Source: Calditrichia bacterium (GTDB lineage Bacteria; Calditrichota; Calditrichia; RBG-13-44-9; J075). Taken from it: a DNA stretch of 23,021 bases. Below are positions 7,540 to 15,943 of the stretch, in pieces. The stretch spans positions 1-23,021 of the forward strand of contig JACKAP010000022.1 in the NCBI GenBank assembly GCA_020635015.1, written 5' to 3'. The stretch's first letter is position 1. Each line of letters starts with the position of its first letter. Below the pieces are notes generated by a model, which did no database searches, was not told the origin of the DNA, and worked only from the letters and a program-made list of their open reading frames with translations. The position numbers and the translations under genes were made by a program.

Positions 7540-8721
7540 CTATCGCGACAGCCGGTTTTTCACCGAATCCCAGAACGGCGCCAGCGTCGGCATGGGGTCG
7601 CTCCAGCGGAAGTGAGGCAGCACCTGCGGCTTGGCGATACTTTTCATCCATCCCCAGAAACTCAGTTCGTTCAGGGCTTTCAGTTCCTTATAAGCCAGGT
7701 AATCCCGGCGCGGGAACCACAGCGTGACGTTCTGCTTGTAGCCGTTCAGCGAGGGCAGGGGCCGCCCCGCCAGGTGATTGTAGATCAGTAGCGAGATATC
7801 CATCCCGCAGCGCACCAACTGCTCGTGGGCGGCGGTAAAGCGGGGATTGCATTCGATAATCTTCCACTGCCCGTCGCGCAGATCCTTCTTAAACTCCACA
7901 TTACCCAGTCCGCGCAGGCCGACGCCCAGGAAAAATTTTTTCCCGATCTCCGCGACTTCCTCCACCCATTCGGTGATGTGATAGCTTCCCTGACCGTTGT
8001 TCTTAGGAAAACGGCGTACCACCCGCTTGGTGAAGTGGAACAGCAGTTGTCCGTTTTTATCGATATAAGTATAATAGCTGGCCAACTGGGTATCCGGTCC
8101 CGGGATCATCTCGCTCAGGATCACCTTCAGGCCATGACTGAGCACCTGTTCCAGCCGCGCTTCCAGCTCCTCCCAGTTGTTCACGAAAAAGAGCTTTTCC
8201 CCATTAAAGGCCTTTTGGAATAGGTGGGAATGTTGCGGTTTGACGATCAGGGGAAATTTGATATTGCGGTCGATGCCGGCAATGTCTTCCCGGCGCTCCA
8301 CCGCCGCATAGAGCGGAATGGGGATGCCTGCCGCCCGGGCCATATCCATGGTTTTGCGCTTGTTGAGCATTGCCAGCACAAAGTCGGTTTCAGAATCATC
8401 TAAAATATAGTGCGCCTCCAGCTCCTTGCGGTGGCGGGCAATGAACTCCAGCCCGTCATCATTGCAAGGGAAGATGATGCTGCCGTGCAGCTCAGGATGG
8501 CTTCCGCGCAGCAGCAGGTCGCTCCAGACCGCATCCACCTGCTTCTTATCTTGAATCGGAAACACTTTTTTAGCATAACGAGTAAAGGTGGCGCAGTTTC
8601 TTTCCAGCACCGAAAGGTAAATATCCACCCCATGTTTGCCCAGGCTCCGGGCCACCGCCAGCGCATTGGATGATCCGCCCAGGATCACCACCGGAGGTTT
8701 GTTGGTTTTTGCAGTCGTCAT
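7540..8721 (-). CDS. ATP-grasp ligase (carbamoyl-phosphate-synthase-like)
   Basis: A 393-residue ATP-grasp enzyme. The N-terminal lobe starts PPVVILGGSSNALAVARSLGKHGVDIYLS. ATP-binding lysine K161 is in KFPLIVKPQHS, a hinge acidic region is SEMIPGPD (about 203-210), and the metal/ATP motif is WKIIECNPRFTAAHE (E290, N292). It is clearly related to the ATP-grasp half of the fusion at 2821-4575 but lacks the phosphatase. Members form acyl phosphates and transfer them to amines or thiols. The substrate is unknown; ligation of an amino acid to a sugar carboxyl group is inferred from the cluster. The C-terminal 70 residues (LWFPRRDYLAYKELKAL) probably serve substrate recognition. It follows the next ATP-grasp gene by only 8 bp. 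Confidence 0.85.
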   Translation of the reverse strand: MTTAKTNKPPVVILGGSSNALAVARSLGKHGVDIYLSVLERNCATFTRYAKKVFPIQDKKQVDAVWSDLLLRGSHPELHGSIIFPCNDDGLEFIARHRKELEAHYILDDSETDFVLAMLNKRKTMDMARAAGIPIPLYAAVERREDIAGIDRNIKFPLIVKPQHSHLFQKAFNGEKLFFVNNWEELEARLEQVLSHGLKVILSEMIPGPDTQLASYYTYIDKNGQLLFHFTKRVVRRFPKNNGQGSYHITEWVEEVAEIGKKFFLGVGLRGLGNVEFKKDLRDGQWKIIECNPRFTAAHEQLVRCGMDISLLIYNHLAGRPLPSLNGYKQNVTLWFPRRDYLAYKELKALNELSFWGWMKSIAKPQVLPHFRWSDPMPTLAPFWDSVKNRLSR

Positions 8722-8729
8722 TTTTCGTC

Positions 8730-9833
8730 TCAGTCTTGTGCGTATCGTATGGTTGGGGTTTGTTGACTCGCTTTCGCGAAAATGTATTCGATGATCTTCT
8801 GCGCCACCGGCACCCCCTCCGCCGGATTGTTGATCAGATAATGATGGTGGATGCCGGGGTTGGTGTTGATCTCATTGATCACCCCACCCACCGCTTCCAG
8901 CGGCTTGCTCACGTCCGGGGTGATCAGGTCCACCCCCACCAGCTCCAGCTTGAACATCCGGGCAATCTCCGCCCCATAGCGGATGGTGTCGGGATGCACT
9001 TCCGCAGTCACCGATTCGTTCTCCGCCGCAGTATTCTGGTTGCAGACGGTCTTCAGCAGCACCTTTTCCCCCGGTTCGGGGACGTGCCGTAAGGTCAGCC
9101 CCTGGCGGCGCAGGCAGAGGATGGTTTCGTAATCGATTACCAGCGGCGACAGAGCGGTCAACTTGGCGTCGGTCAGCCGGCGGCGGTTTTCTTCCAGCAT
9201 CAGCTTTTTGATGCTGGAGCGGCCGTCCCCCATCACCGTCGGTGGATTGCGCCGCACGGCATCGAGAAACTCCCCGCCCAGGTAGATCAGGCGGTAGGAA
9301 TCGCCGGGAATCTCCTGCTCGATCAGCAGGCGGGGGGAGAAGGTAGCCGCCCACAGCGAGGCTTTCTTCAATTGACGGCGGGTGAGGATCTTGGTGGTAA
9401 TCCCATTACCGGCCCCGCTGCCCGCGGCGGGCTTGACCACGCAGGGGCCCCCGGTTTTCCGGATAAAGTCCATCGCCTTGCCCAGATCATGCATACTGTA
9501 TTCGCAATAATCCTGGATCGGATAATTCCCTTCGCTGAGCAGCCGGTGCACCAGCGGTTTGTTGCCGGCCATGCGCAGGCTGAGATGATCGTCGAGCATT
9601 ACCTTGGCTTCCAGCACAAAGGTCCAGTCGCCGTTATAGGTGATCTTAAAATAACCGTTTCCAAAATCTTCGATCTCCGCCCCCATATTCGCGGCGGTCT
9701 TACGCCAGAGGTCTTCATAAAAACGGAAGCGAAATTTCTCGAAGCGGGGCCGGTCCGCCACCCGGTGATCCTGCAAATACCGCCGCACCCGGGTGATGTG
9801 AACCTGGAGATCGCTGGTGATGTTTTGTATCAT
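8730..9833 (-). CDS. ATP-grasp ligase (cyanophycin-synthetase/RimK-like)
   Basis: A 367-residue protein of a different ATP-grasp branch from its neighbours. K134 sits in CVVKPAAGSGAGNGI, followed by LLIEQEIPGDSYRLIYLGGEFLDAVRR, then PPTVMGDGRSSIKKL. The C-terminal catalytic acids are in VINEINTNPG (E321, N323). The VMGDG-SI-L-EEN pattern is characteristic of the second ATP-grasp domain of cyanophycin synthetase and of GshAB-type ligases, which add amino acids to peptide carboxylates. The Mur-ligase domain of cyanophycin synthetase is absent. Likely role: amino-acid ligation in a polymer-decoration pathway (inference). No clear ribosome-binding site precedes the ATG. It heads the two-gene ATP-grasp block. 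Confidence 0.83.
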   Translation of the reverse strand: MIQNITSDLQVHITRVRRYLQDHRVADRPRFEKFRFRFYEDLWRKTAANMGAEIEDFGNGYFKITYNGDWTFVLEAKVMLDDHLSLRMAGNKPLVHRLLSEGNYPIQDYCEYSMHDLGKAMDFIRKTGGPCVVKPAAGSGAGNGITTKILTRRQLKKASLWAATFSPRLLIEQEIPGDSYRLIYLGGEFLDAVRRNPPTVMGDGRSSIKKLMLEENRRRLTDAKLTALSPLVIDYETILCLRRQGLTLRHVPEPGEKVLLKTVCNQNTAAENESVTAEVHPDTIRYGAEIARMFKLELVGVDLITPDVSKPLEAVGGVINEINTNPGIHHHYLINNPAEGVPVAQKIIEYIFAKASQQTPTIRYAQD

Positions 9834-9861
9834 AGGCTTGAATACTTTCTTAAGTTATTCA

Positions 9862-9929
9862 GCCACAGAGGCACAGAGATCACAGAGATGTCAGTTGTCA
9901 ATTCTCTGAGTTCTCTGTGGCTCTGTGGC
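9862..9929. repeat. Composite hairpin repeat, copy 2 (CACAGAG arms, TCAGTTN core)
   Basis: Same architecture as 4606-4695. The left arm (9862-9887) has three CACAGAG copies, the first 17 bases being identical to copy 1. The right arm (9904-9929) is a near reverse complement ending CTCTGTGGC. The core is shorter, TCAGTTG plus TCAATT. It lies about 28 bp upstream of the ATP-grasp start codon. Two copies of one composite element 5.2 kb apart in one operon suggest a dispersed genomic repeat family. Confidence 0.85.
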
Positions 9930-10001
9930 AAAAAAATCATTTCAACTCAACATATTAATAGAGCCTCCAAAACCGCCACATCTCTCACCCAACCCGCACT
10001 G

Positions 10002-10042
10002 ATTATAGGAGTTTATTTCCCGCAGTTGATGCCCGGCGTCAA
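10002..10042 (-). promoter_or_regulatory. Possible weak promoter for the ATP-grasp gene pair
   Basis: The minus strand has an exact TATAAT (10002-10007) and a TTGACG (10037-10042), but 29 bp separate them, too far for sigma-70. No good -35 stands at 16-18 bp. I list it because this 367-bp gap (9834-10200) is the largest within the operon and could hold an internal start. The rest of the gap is repeats at 9862-9929 and 10068-10192; no small gene is seen. Confidence 0.2.
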
Positions 10043-10067
10043 AAAATCCCACAAATCCTTTTCAGCG

Positions 10068-10192
10068 GCTGGATGCTGGATGCTGGATGCTGGATAAAAA
10101 AACGAACTCTACATACACATTCAAGTATTTCTCTCAACATATCCTTTATCCTTCCCCCTTTATCCAGTATCCAGTATCCAGCATCCAGCATC
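10068..10192. repeat. Inverted repeat built of heptamer GCTGGAT/ATCCAGC units
   Basis: The left arm (10068-10095) is four perfect GCTGGAT heptamers followed by AAAA. The right arm (10162-10192) is ATCCAGT, ATCCAGT, ATCCAGC, ATCCAGC, ATC, preceded by TTT. The arms are reverse complements, 66 bp apart, and end 8 bp from the stop codon of the SGNH gene. This is the same design as at 2671-2774, with an unrelated unit sequence. Confidence 0.85.
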
Positions 10193-10200
10193 TTTCCGTA

Positions 10201-11244
10201 CTAAGGCTGCTCCCGATCCATGTTTGAGACCGTCTTCCCCGCCGGAGGCAGCATCCCTTCCGCGCGCAGGCGCCGGATGAATTCCGGGATGAAAATCCGC
10301 ACCCCGAACGGGTTGAGATATTCTTTGTCGTGAAAATGGCGGTTAGAATCCAGGGGAAGGTCGATCCGGTTGAAATCCAGGAACAGCACCCCATGCTTGC
10401 GGGCGATATCAGCGAAGGCCCCCGCCACCTCGTCATAGTTGGCGATAAGCTGCAGGTTCTCCCGCGCTTCCGGCTTGGTGAGCAGCACGATCTTCTTGTT
10501 TTTGCGCTGCACAAATTCGATCAGCTTTTCCAGATAGTACAGCTGAACGGCCGCCGGGGTAATGTCGGCCGGGGTGATCGCGTCGTAATAGGCTTCATCC
10601 ACCGCTTCGTAATAGTCGGTGGCGCCATTTTCCAGGTAACTGGAGAACTCCACATACCCCCGGGAGATATAGGCTTCGCCATCCTGTGCTTCCTGGCGCA
10701 GATCCGATTCGCGCCCGCTGAGGTGAAGCAGCCATTTCGAGACCACCCCATTGATGGCATGGGGGCTGTTGATGGCGAAGGCCATCGGCCACAGCTCCCG
10801 GCGATAGGGCATGTTGACGACCAGATCGTAGAAGCTCTCCAGCCCGTCGCGGTCGATCACGTGGTAGTTGAGGTCCAGCACCACCAGTTCCGGGTCGAGC
10901 TGCTCGAAGTAGGCGCGCAGCAGAAAATAGCTGTTCAGCGGGGTCTGCCCGGTGGTGCCCAGGTTGAAGCTGCTGTAGCCTTCCTCGGCGTAGATCCGGG
11001 GATCATGGGTGCGGTAGCAGTGGGAAGATCCCAGGAACAGGATATCGACATCGCCATAATTTTCGATGTCCTGAAAGCGCTGCAGGGCAAAGCCGAATCC
11101 GCCCGGCTGCACCGGATTGCGGGTGGCGATCTTCATCGCTGAGGTGTTGCCGATCTGGATCAGCGACAGCAGCAGCGCGCCCAGCAGGTACGCTGCCAGG
11201 CCGAGTATCAAAAATCTGAGGGTGCGAAAAACGATCTTCATCAT
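10201..11244 (-). CDS. SGNH/GDSL-like protein partner of MBOAT acyltransferase (AlgJ/DltD-like role)
   Basis: A 347-residue protein with an N-terminal signal anchor (about 5-30), so its body is periplasmic. Block I appears as ILFLGSSHCYRTHDP (Ser73/74), followed by FNLGTTGQTPLNSYFLLR, the pattern of SGNH-like proteins coupled to MBOAT enzymes. The C-terminal block reads HFHDKEYLNPFG, where the catalytic His usual in D-x-x-H-L-N is Tyr309. The triad therefore looks incomplete or rearranged. The expected role is to finish acyl transfer from the MBOAT protein onto the polysaccharide (inference). It starts at an ATG sharing one base with the MBOAT stop (TGATG), so the two are coupled; the frame also offers a TTG one codon upstream. 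Confidence 0.75.
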   Translation of the reverse strand: MMKIVFRTLRFLILGLAAYLLGALLLSLIQIGNTSAMKIATRNPVQPGGFGFALQRFQDIENYGDVDILFLGSSHCYRTHDPRIYAEEGYSSFNLGTTGQTPLNSYFLLRAYFEQLDPELVVLDLNYHVIDRDGLESFYDLVVNMPYRRELWPMAFAINSPHAINGVVSKWLLHLSGRESDLRQEAQDGEAYISRGYVEFSSYLENGATDYYEAVDEAYYDAITPADITPAAVQLYYLEKLIEFVQRKNKKIVLLTKPEARENLQLIANYDEVAGAFADIARKHGVLFLDFNRIDLPLDSNRHFHDKEYLNPFGVRIFIPEFIRRLRAEGMLPPAGKTVSNMDREQP

Positions 11245-12695
11245 CAAAATTGGAAATAAATAAATTCACTGTGATTGAATACCCCAAAGAAGGCAATCGC
11301 CAGCAGCAGCAGGTAATACACCGACCAGCGCAGCGCCGCCGGGCGGGCGGTGATCCAGCTATGCACCTTGCCGCGGCTCTGCAGCAGGTGGGCCAGTTCC
11401 AGGAAGAGGATCGAGCCGATCGCCACCAGCAGTTCCCCCCACCCCAGGGCGATATTCAGTGACTTAAGGGATTCCAGGGAGAAATCCAGCACGGCCATAT
11501 TACCGATAATCATGAAGGCCTCGCTAAGCGAGTTAGCCCGGAAAAAGATCCAGGCGAACAACACCAGGTGGAAGGTGATCAGGGTGCGAAGCAGGTTGTG
11601 CAGGGCCGGCCGTTTTGCCAGGCCGCTCCAGTGGGCCAGTTTTTGGCGCCAGTCCGCGGTAACAATAGCAAAGATCAGGTAGCCTCCGTGCAGCGCGCCC
11701 CAGACCACGAATGTCCAGTTGGCCCCGTGCCACAGGCCGCTGATCACAAACACCGCGAAGAGATTGAAATACCAGCGCTGCTTGCCCACCCGGTTACCCC
11801 CGAGCGGAATGTAGAGATAATCCCGAAACCAGGTGGAAAGGGAGATATGCCAGCGGCGCCAGAATTCCGAGATCGATTTGGAAAAATAAGGCTGGCGGAA
11901 GTTGGTCATCAGGTCGTAGCCCATCACCCGGGCGGCGCCGATGGCGATGTCCGAGTAGCCGGAAAAATCGCAATAGATCTGAATCGCGAAGAAATAAGTC
12001 GCCAGCAGCAACGTCAATCCCTGGTATTCCGCGGGGTGATTGTAGGCTTCGTTAACGTAGATCGCCAGGCGGTCGGCAATGACCAGTTTCTTGAAGAATC
12101 CCCAGAGCATCAGGCGCAGGCCGGAAACCACCCGCTCGTAGTCGAATTTAAACACCCGGTCGAACTGAGGGAGCAGGCGCAGCGAGCGCTCGATCGGGCC
12201 GGCGACCAACTGAGGAAAGAACGCCACGTAGAGGGCGAACTTGCCCAGGTGCCGCTCCGGCTGCTGTTCCCCGCGGTAGACGTCGATGGTGTAGCTCATG
12301 CTCTGGAAGGTGTAGAACGAGATGCCCACCGGCAGGAGCAGGTCGAACATCGGCATGTCATAAAAGATGTTGAACTGGTTGAGCGCCACCCGGAGGGATT
12401 CGCTGAAAAAGTTGGCATATTTGAAGGTAAAGAGAATCCCCAGGTTGGCAACGAGGCTGAGCAGCAGGTATTTTTTCCGCCGGGATCGAACGGTGGTTTT
12501 CCCCATGCGCAGGCCGGCAACATAATCGATCAGGGTGGAGATGACGATCAGCACCAGGTATTCCGCCTTCCAGCACATATAAAAATAGTAGCTGGCTCCC
12601 AGCAGAAAAGCCCAGCGAAAGCGCGGCGGCAGCAGGAAATAGCCGATCACCACCAGGGGAAAAAAGATTGCGAATTCGAAAGAGTTGAAGAGCAT
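11244..12695 (-). CDS. MBOAT-family membrane-bound O-acyltransferase (AlgI-like)
   Basis: A 483-residue polytopic protein with strong family signatures: NFRQPYFSKSISEFWRRWHI (about 265-284), then STWFRDYLYIPLGGNR and SGLWHGANWTFVVWGALHG with catalytic His323. AlgI-like enzymes pass acyl groups across the inner membrane for O-acetylation of exopolysaccharide. Start MLFNSFEFAIFFPLV is typical of the family, so the ATG is secure. Only 3 bp separate it from the upstream GT4 gene. With the following SGNH gene it forms a two-component acylation module. Confidence 0.93.
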   Translation of the reverse strand: MLFNSFEFAIFFPLVVIGYFLLPPRFRWAFLLGASYYFYMCWKAEYLVLIVISTLIDYVAGLRMGKTTVRSRRKKYLLLSLVANLGILFTFKYANFFSESLRVALNQFNIFYDMPMFDLLLPVGISFYTFQSMSYTIDVYRGEQQPERHLGKFALYVAFFPQLVAGPIERSLRLLPQFDRVFKFDYERVVSGLRLMLWGFFKKLVIADRLAIYVNEAYNHPAEYQGLTLLLATYFFAIQIYCDFSGYSDIAIGAARVMGYDLMTNFRQPYFSKSISEFWRRWHISLSTWFRDYLYIPLGGNRVGKQRWYFNLFAVFVISGLWHGANWTFVVWGALHGGYLIFAIVTADWRQKLAHWSGLAKRPALHNLLRTLITFHLVLFAWIFFRANSLSEAFMIIGNMAVLDFSLESLKSLNIALGWGELLVAIGSILFLELAHLLQSRGKVHSWITARPAALRWSVYYLLLLAIAFFGVFNHSEFIYFQF

Positions 12696-12698
12696 ATA

Positions 12699-13853
12699 TC
12701 AAACCGCCTGGCGGCGCTGTTTCTCATTGGCCTTTTGCTGATACAAGTCGCTGAACAATTGCTCATAATTGGCCACGGTGCGCGCCAGGGAGAAGGACTC
12801 GCGGATACGCTGCAGCCCCGCCGCGGCAAAGCGCTGCCGCAGCGCCGGATCGGCATGGAGCCGCCGGAGCGCTTCCGCCAGCGCCGCCTCCTCACCGACC
12901 GGGAACAGCAGGCCGGTCTCATTCTCCGCTACCAGTTCAGGATTCCCGCCGGTGTCGGTGGCGATCACCGGAATGCCGCAGGACATCGCCTCCAGGATCA
13001 CGTTGGAGCAGCCCTCGCTGATCGAGCTGAGTACGAACACATCGAACATGTTGAGCAGTTGTTCCGGCTGGGAAGTGGGAGGAATGAAGATCACCTTTTC
13101 GGCGATGCCCAGCTCCTTGACCAACGCTTCGTAGCGGCGTTTGTAGGTCTCGCCGGTCTCGCCGCCGCCGCCCACCAGCGCCAGCCGGGCCTCCGGCACC
13201 TGCTGCTGAAAGCGGGCAAATCCCCGGATCAGGGTAAAATGATCCTTCACCGGATGGAACCGCCCGACCGTCCCCACCAGGAAACTGTCCTCCAGCTTAA
13301 ATTCCCGGCGGTAGCGTTCCCGGTCTTCCGGCGAGGGATGAAAGCGGGTATGGTCGGTGCCGTTGTAAACCACGGCAATATTATGCTTGCGATAGTCGAA
13401 TTCCTCGCGCAGTTTCTGGGCCAGGTCTCCCACCACCACCGTCACCGCATCAAACTTTCCCCACACCCAGCGCTGCAGATGATCCTTGAGGGAGGAGCGC
13501 TCGAAGGTGCCGTGCTCGCCATGGATCTTCACCGGCACCTTTGCCCACTTCGCCGCCAGATAGCCCTCCAGCAGGGTATTCCAGGAATGGGTGTAAATCA
13601 CATCATAGCGGTTCTGCTTCAGCACTTCCGCCAGGGCCGGCACCTGCTTGAGGCTGTTCCCGGACACCTGCTTCAGGCGCACGATGTTAAAGCGCTCCAG
13701 GTCGAGCAACTCCGGATAACGCACATCCTTCATCACGATGATATCGACTTCGAATTTTTCCGGATCCATCCCGGAAACGATTTTCAGCACGCCCTGCTCT
13801 TTTCCGGCCGGGCCAACGATGTGCAGCAGATGAGCAACTTTGATTCGGGTCAT
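12699..13853 (-). CDS. GT4-family glycosyltransferase (EpsH1/PEP-CTERM-type)
   Basis: A 384-residue GT-B glycosyltransferase. The N-terminal lobe (VAHLLHIVGPAGKEQGVLKIV) is followed by THSWNTLLEGYLAAKWAKVP and HGEHGTFERS. The C-terminal lobe has VGTVGRFHPVKDHFTLIRGFA, and the E-x7-E donor-site motif in SISEGCSNVILEAMSCGIPV (E280, E288). The K-EQGV-K-V start and GTVGR-HPVKDH block resemble the sugar transferases associated with exosortase polysaccharide loci. Cytosolic, acting on a lipid-linked intermediate; the sugar is unknown. It sits 3 bp after the FemAB-like gene. Confidence 0.9.
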   Translation of the reverse strand: MTRIKVAHLLHIVGPAGKEQGVLKIVSGMDPEKFEVDIIVMKDVRYPELLDLERFNIVRLKQVSGNSLKQVPALAEVLKQNRYDVIYTHSWNTLLEGYLAAKWAKVPVKIHGEHGTFERSSLKDHLQRWVWGKFDAVTVVVGDLAQKLREEFDYRKHNIAVVYNGTDHTRFHPSPEDRERYRREFKLEDSFLVGTVGRFHPVKDHFTLIRGFARFQQQVPEARLALVGGGGETGETYKRRYEALVKELGIAEKVIFIPPTSQPEQLLNMFDVFVLSSISEGCSNVILEAMSCGIPVIATDTGGNPELVAENETGLLFPVGEEAALAEALRRLHADPALRQRFAAAGLQRIRESFSLARTVANYEQLFSDLYQQKANEKQRRQAV

Positions 13854-13856
13854 GTC

Positions 13857-14894
13857 TCAGGGAATATTTTTGATGATTTGAGGACCGACGATCCGGGTAA
13901 CGCTCAGCGGCAGCTTGGTCCAGGTTTTGATGGCCAGGGAGAACTTTGCGTTGTCCGGGTTGAGTTCCGGCAGGCGCTCGCCTTCCGGCAGCACATAATA
14001 CCAGTAGAGGGCCTGCTCCCGGGAGGGCCACTGCTTCTTGAAGCGGTAGGTGCCGGAATCCGGAGTGCAGCGCCCGAAGTCGAATTGCTTCGCCCCTTTT
14101 TCGATCGCCAGGCGGAAGGACTCCCAGTAGAGCAGCATATTGGGGCTGAAGCGGTTATATTCGCGCAGGGAAGAGGCCCAGGGAATCTCCATAACATCCT
14201 TATAATGGATCAGGAACGCCCCGGCGCAGGCGGTGCCATCCTCGGCGTAGACCGTCACGATGAATGCGTTTTGGGGGAACTGTTCCAGGATCGCCCGGAA
14301 AAAGGATTTCGGCAGCGGCGGGGTTCCCAGCTCGCGCATGTTGATAGTGAAAACCTTGTAAAAATCCTCCAGCAGTTCCGTGCCGCCGCTGCGCCCGCTC
14401 ATGTTCTCTTTCATCGGCCGGCGCACCTGGCTGCGAACCTTGGCTTTCAGCGAAGCCATCAGGATCTCGGGATCCTCCGGCAGGTCCATGAAGAAGGTCA
14501 CCTTGTGCTGCTTGCAGGGCAGTTGGCTCTCAATCGGGCGGTCCATCCGCAATTCGATATGCTGGTAGCGCTGTTCGCTGCGCAGTCCCGCCAGGTATCG
14601 CTCCAGGGGAGTGATCAATTCATCGGAAGCAAGCAGCGGTCCGCCATAGTTGATGAAGGGCTGGGAGACGGCAAATCGCCCAAAGATCCGGGAATTGAAC
14701 TCGGTCAGGGGCAGGATACCGGCCAGCGTTCCCGCTTCTTCCAAAGTGATATAATGGGTACGGCGGCCAAGGGTGCGGGCCACCACGGCGTCCCACTCCG
14801 GAAGATGATAAAGCTTGCCCCCGGGATGGCCGGCGACGAATGCTTCCCAACCGGCCGGCGCGGCGGTATGGGAGGTAATTTTCAAGGCATTCAT
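13857..14894 (-). CDS. FemAB-like peptidyltransferase (GNAT fold), exosortase-locus type
   Basis: A 345-residue protein with two tandem GNAT-like halves. Diagnostic stretches are AGILPLTEFNSRIFGRFAVS, KVRSQVRRPMKEN, MRELGTPPLPKSFFRAIL and FDFGRCTPDSGTYRFKKQWP. The last closely follows the FGRST-x-GTY-FKK-W pattern of the FemAB proteins found with PEP-CTERM/XrtA loci. Fem proteins add amino acids from aminoacyl-tRNA to cell-wall precursors; in exosortase loci the substrate is not established. I start it at the ATG at 14894, which overlaps the epimerase stop as ATGA. The longer frame to 14942 lies inside the epimerase gene. It is the second sign, beside the ATP-grasp genes, of amino-acid chemistry here. 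Confidence 0.88.
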   Translation of the reverse strand: MNALKITSHTAAPAGWEAFVAGHPGGKLYHLPEWDAVVARTLGRRTHYITLEEAGTLAGILPLTEFNSRIFGRFAVSQPFINYGGPLLASDELITPLERYLAGLRSEQRYQHIELRMDRPIESQLPCKQHKVTFFMDLPEDPEILMASLKAKVRSQVRRPMKENMSGRSGGTELLEDFYKVFTINMRELGTPPLPKSFFRAILEQFPQNAFIVTVYAEDGTACAGAFLIHYKDVMEIPWASSLREYNRFSPNMLLYWESFRLAIEKGAKQFDFGRCTPDSGTYRFKKQWPSREQALYWYYVLPEGERLPELNPDNAKFSLAIKTWTKLPLSVTRIVGPQIIKNIP

Positions 14895-15865
14895 GACGAG
14901 ATTTTGATCTTGCTTAACCATTCGCGATTTTCCCGGTACCACTCGAGCACTTTCCGCAATCCGGTTTCCAGCGGGGTGCCTGGCTTCCAGTTAAGTAATT
15001 TTTCGGTTTCGCTGAGATCCGCCCAGGTGATCAGGTTGTCGGCCGGATGGCGATCATGGAAATTAATTTTCACTTCTTTTTCCATCAACTGTTCCAGCAG
15101 CCGGATCATTTTGAGCAGCTCCACCGGGCGGTCATTTCCCACGTTATAAATGTGGTAGCCGCGCAGTGCCAGCCCCCGCACCGTGGCGTCGGCCACGTCA
15201 TCTACGAAGGTGAAATCCCGCGACTGTCCCCCGTCGCCAAAGACATCGATCGGCAAGCCCTTATCGATTTTCAGGATAAAATTGAAGTAGGACATGTCCG
15301 GCCGCCCCGCCGGTCCGTAAACCGTAAAATAACGGGGGATGAACACATCGATCCCGTAGAGGTAGTGATACGAATAGGCCATCGCCTCCGCGGCTTTCTT
15401 CGAGGCGGCGTAGGGCGACAGCGGGGTGTCGGTGCGATTGCTGACACTGAAAGGGGTGTCGGTCATGCCGTAGATGCTGGAGGTGGAGGCCAACATGAAT
15501 TTGTTGACCCCATACTGGCGGCTGCACTCCAACAGGTTGAGGGTGCCCTCGGTATTGGTCTGGTAATAGATCCAGGGATCTTCCACGCTCGCCCGCACCC
15601 CCGCCCGCGCCGCCAGGTTGAAGGTGGCGTCAAAATGGTGCGACTGATAAAGCGCTTCTACCGTTTTCCGGTCACGCACGTCGCCGCGGGTAAATTGAAA
15701 ATTATCGTGTGATTGTAATTGCCGTAGCCGCCATTCCTTCAAGCTAGGATCGTAATAATCATTCAGATCATCGATGCCCACCACACCTTGCCCTTGGGCC
15801 AGTAACTTTTCCGCCACTTTAGCACCGATAAATCCGGCGCATCCAGTCACCAAATATTGTTTCAT
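14891..15865 (-). CDS. NAD-dependent sugar epimerase, UDP-glucuronate 4-epimerase-like
   Basis: A 324-residue extended SDR enzyme. The N-terminal NAD-binding motif is VTGCAGFIGAKVAEKLL. GIDDLNDYYDPSLKEWRL is typical of the uronic-acid 4-epimerase branch. The active site has STSSIYG and YAASK (Tyr/Lys pair), with the sugar-binding RYFTVYGPAGRPDM. It probably interconverts UDP-glucuronate and UDP-galacturonate, giving a carboxylated sugar for the repeat unit; such a carboxylate is a plausible target for the ATP-grasp ligases (inference). The second of two close ATGs is chosen because GAGGGG lies exactly 6 nt upstream; the first, at 15871, abuts the ribosome-binding site. It is the first gene after the sigma-54 promoter. 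Confidence 0.9.
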   Translation of the reverse strand: MKQYLVTGCAGFIGAKVAEKLLAQGQGVVGIDDLNDYYDPSLKEWRLRQLQSHDNFQFTRGDVRDRKTVEALYQSHHFDATFNLAARAGVRASVEDPWIYYQTNTEGTLNLLECSRQYGVNKFMLASTSSIYGMTDTPFSVSNRTDTPLSPYAASKKAAEAMAYSYHYLYGIDVFIPRYFTVYGPAGRPDMSYFNFILKIDKGLPIDVFGDGGQSRDFTFVDDVADATVRGLALRGYHIYNVGNDRPVELLKMIRLLEQLMEKEVKINFHDRHPADNLITWADLSETEKLLNWKPGTPLETGLRKVLEWYRENREWLSKIKISS

Positions 15866-15943
15866 GCACATCCCCTCTATCGCAAAGCATCAATTGTCTA
15901 TCGCTAAATTAAACCGCCAGTTTATCGAATATTTCCCACCGGG

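Noticed and set aside
10002..10042. Confident sigma-70 promoter from TTGACG and TATAAT
   Set aside because: A 29-bp spacer is far outside the working range; kept only as a low-confidence feature.
2671..10192. Insertion-sequence ends or MITEs
   Set aside because: The inverted repeats carry internal tandem periodicity, no target-site duplications could be seen, and no transposase is present. A mobile origin remains possible but unsupported.
11568..15149. A very long open frame on the plus strand (over 1,100 codons) opposite the MBOAT, GT4, FemAB and epimerase genes; similar frames at 1208-2650 and 2971-4761
   Set aside because: It crosses several well-recognised minus-strand genes. Its translation is low-complexity and rich in His, Gln, Gly and Arg, as expected from the complement of GC-rich codons. 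No domain or ribosome-binding site supports it.
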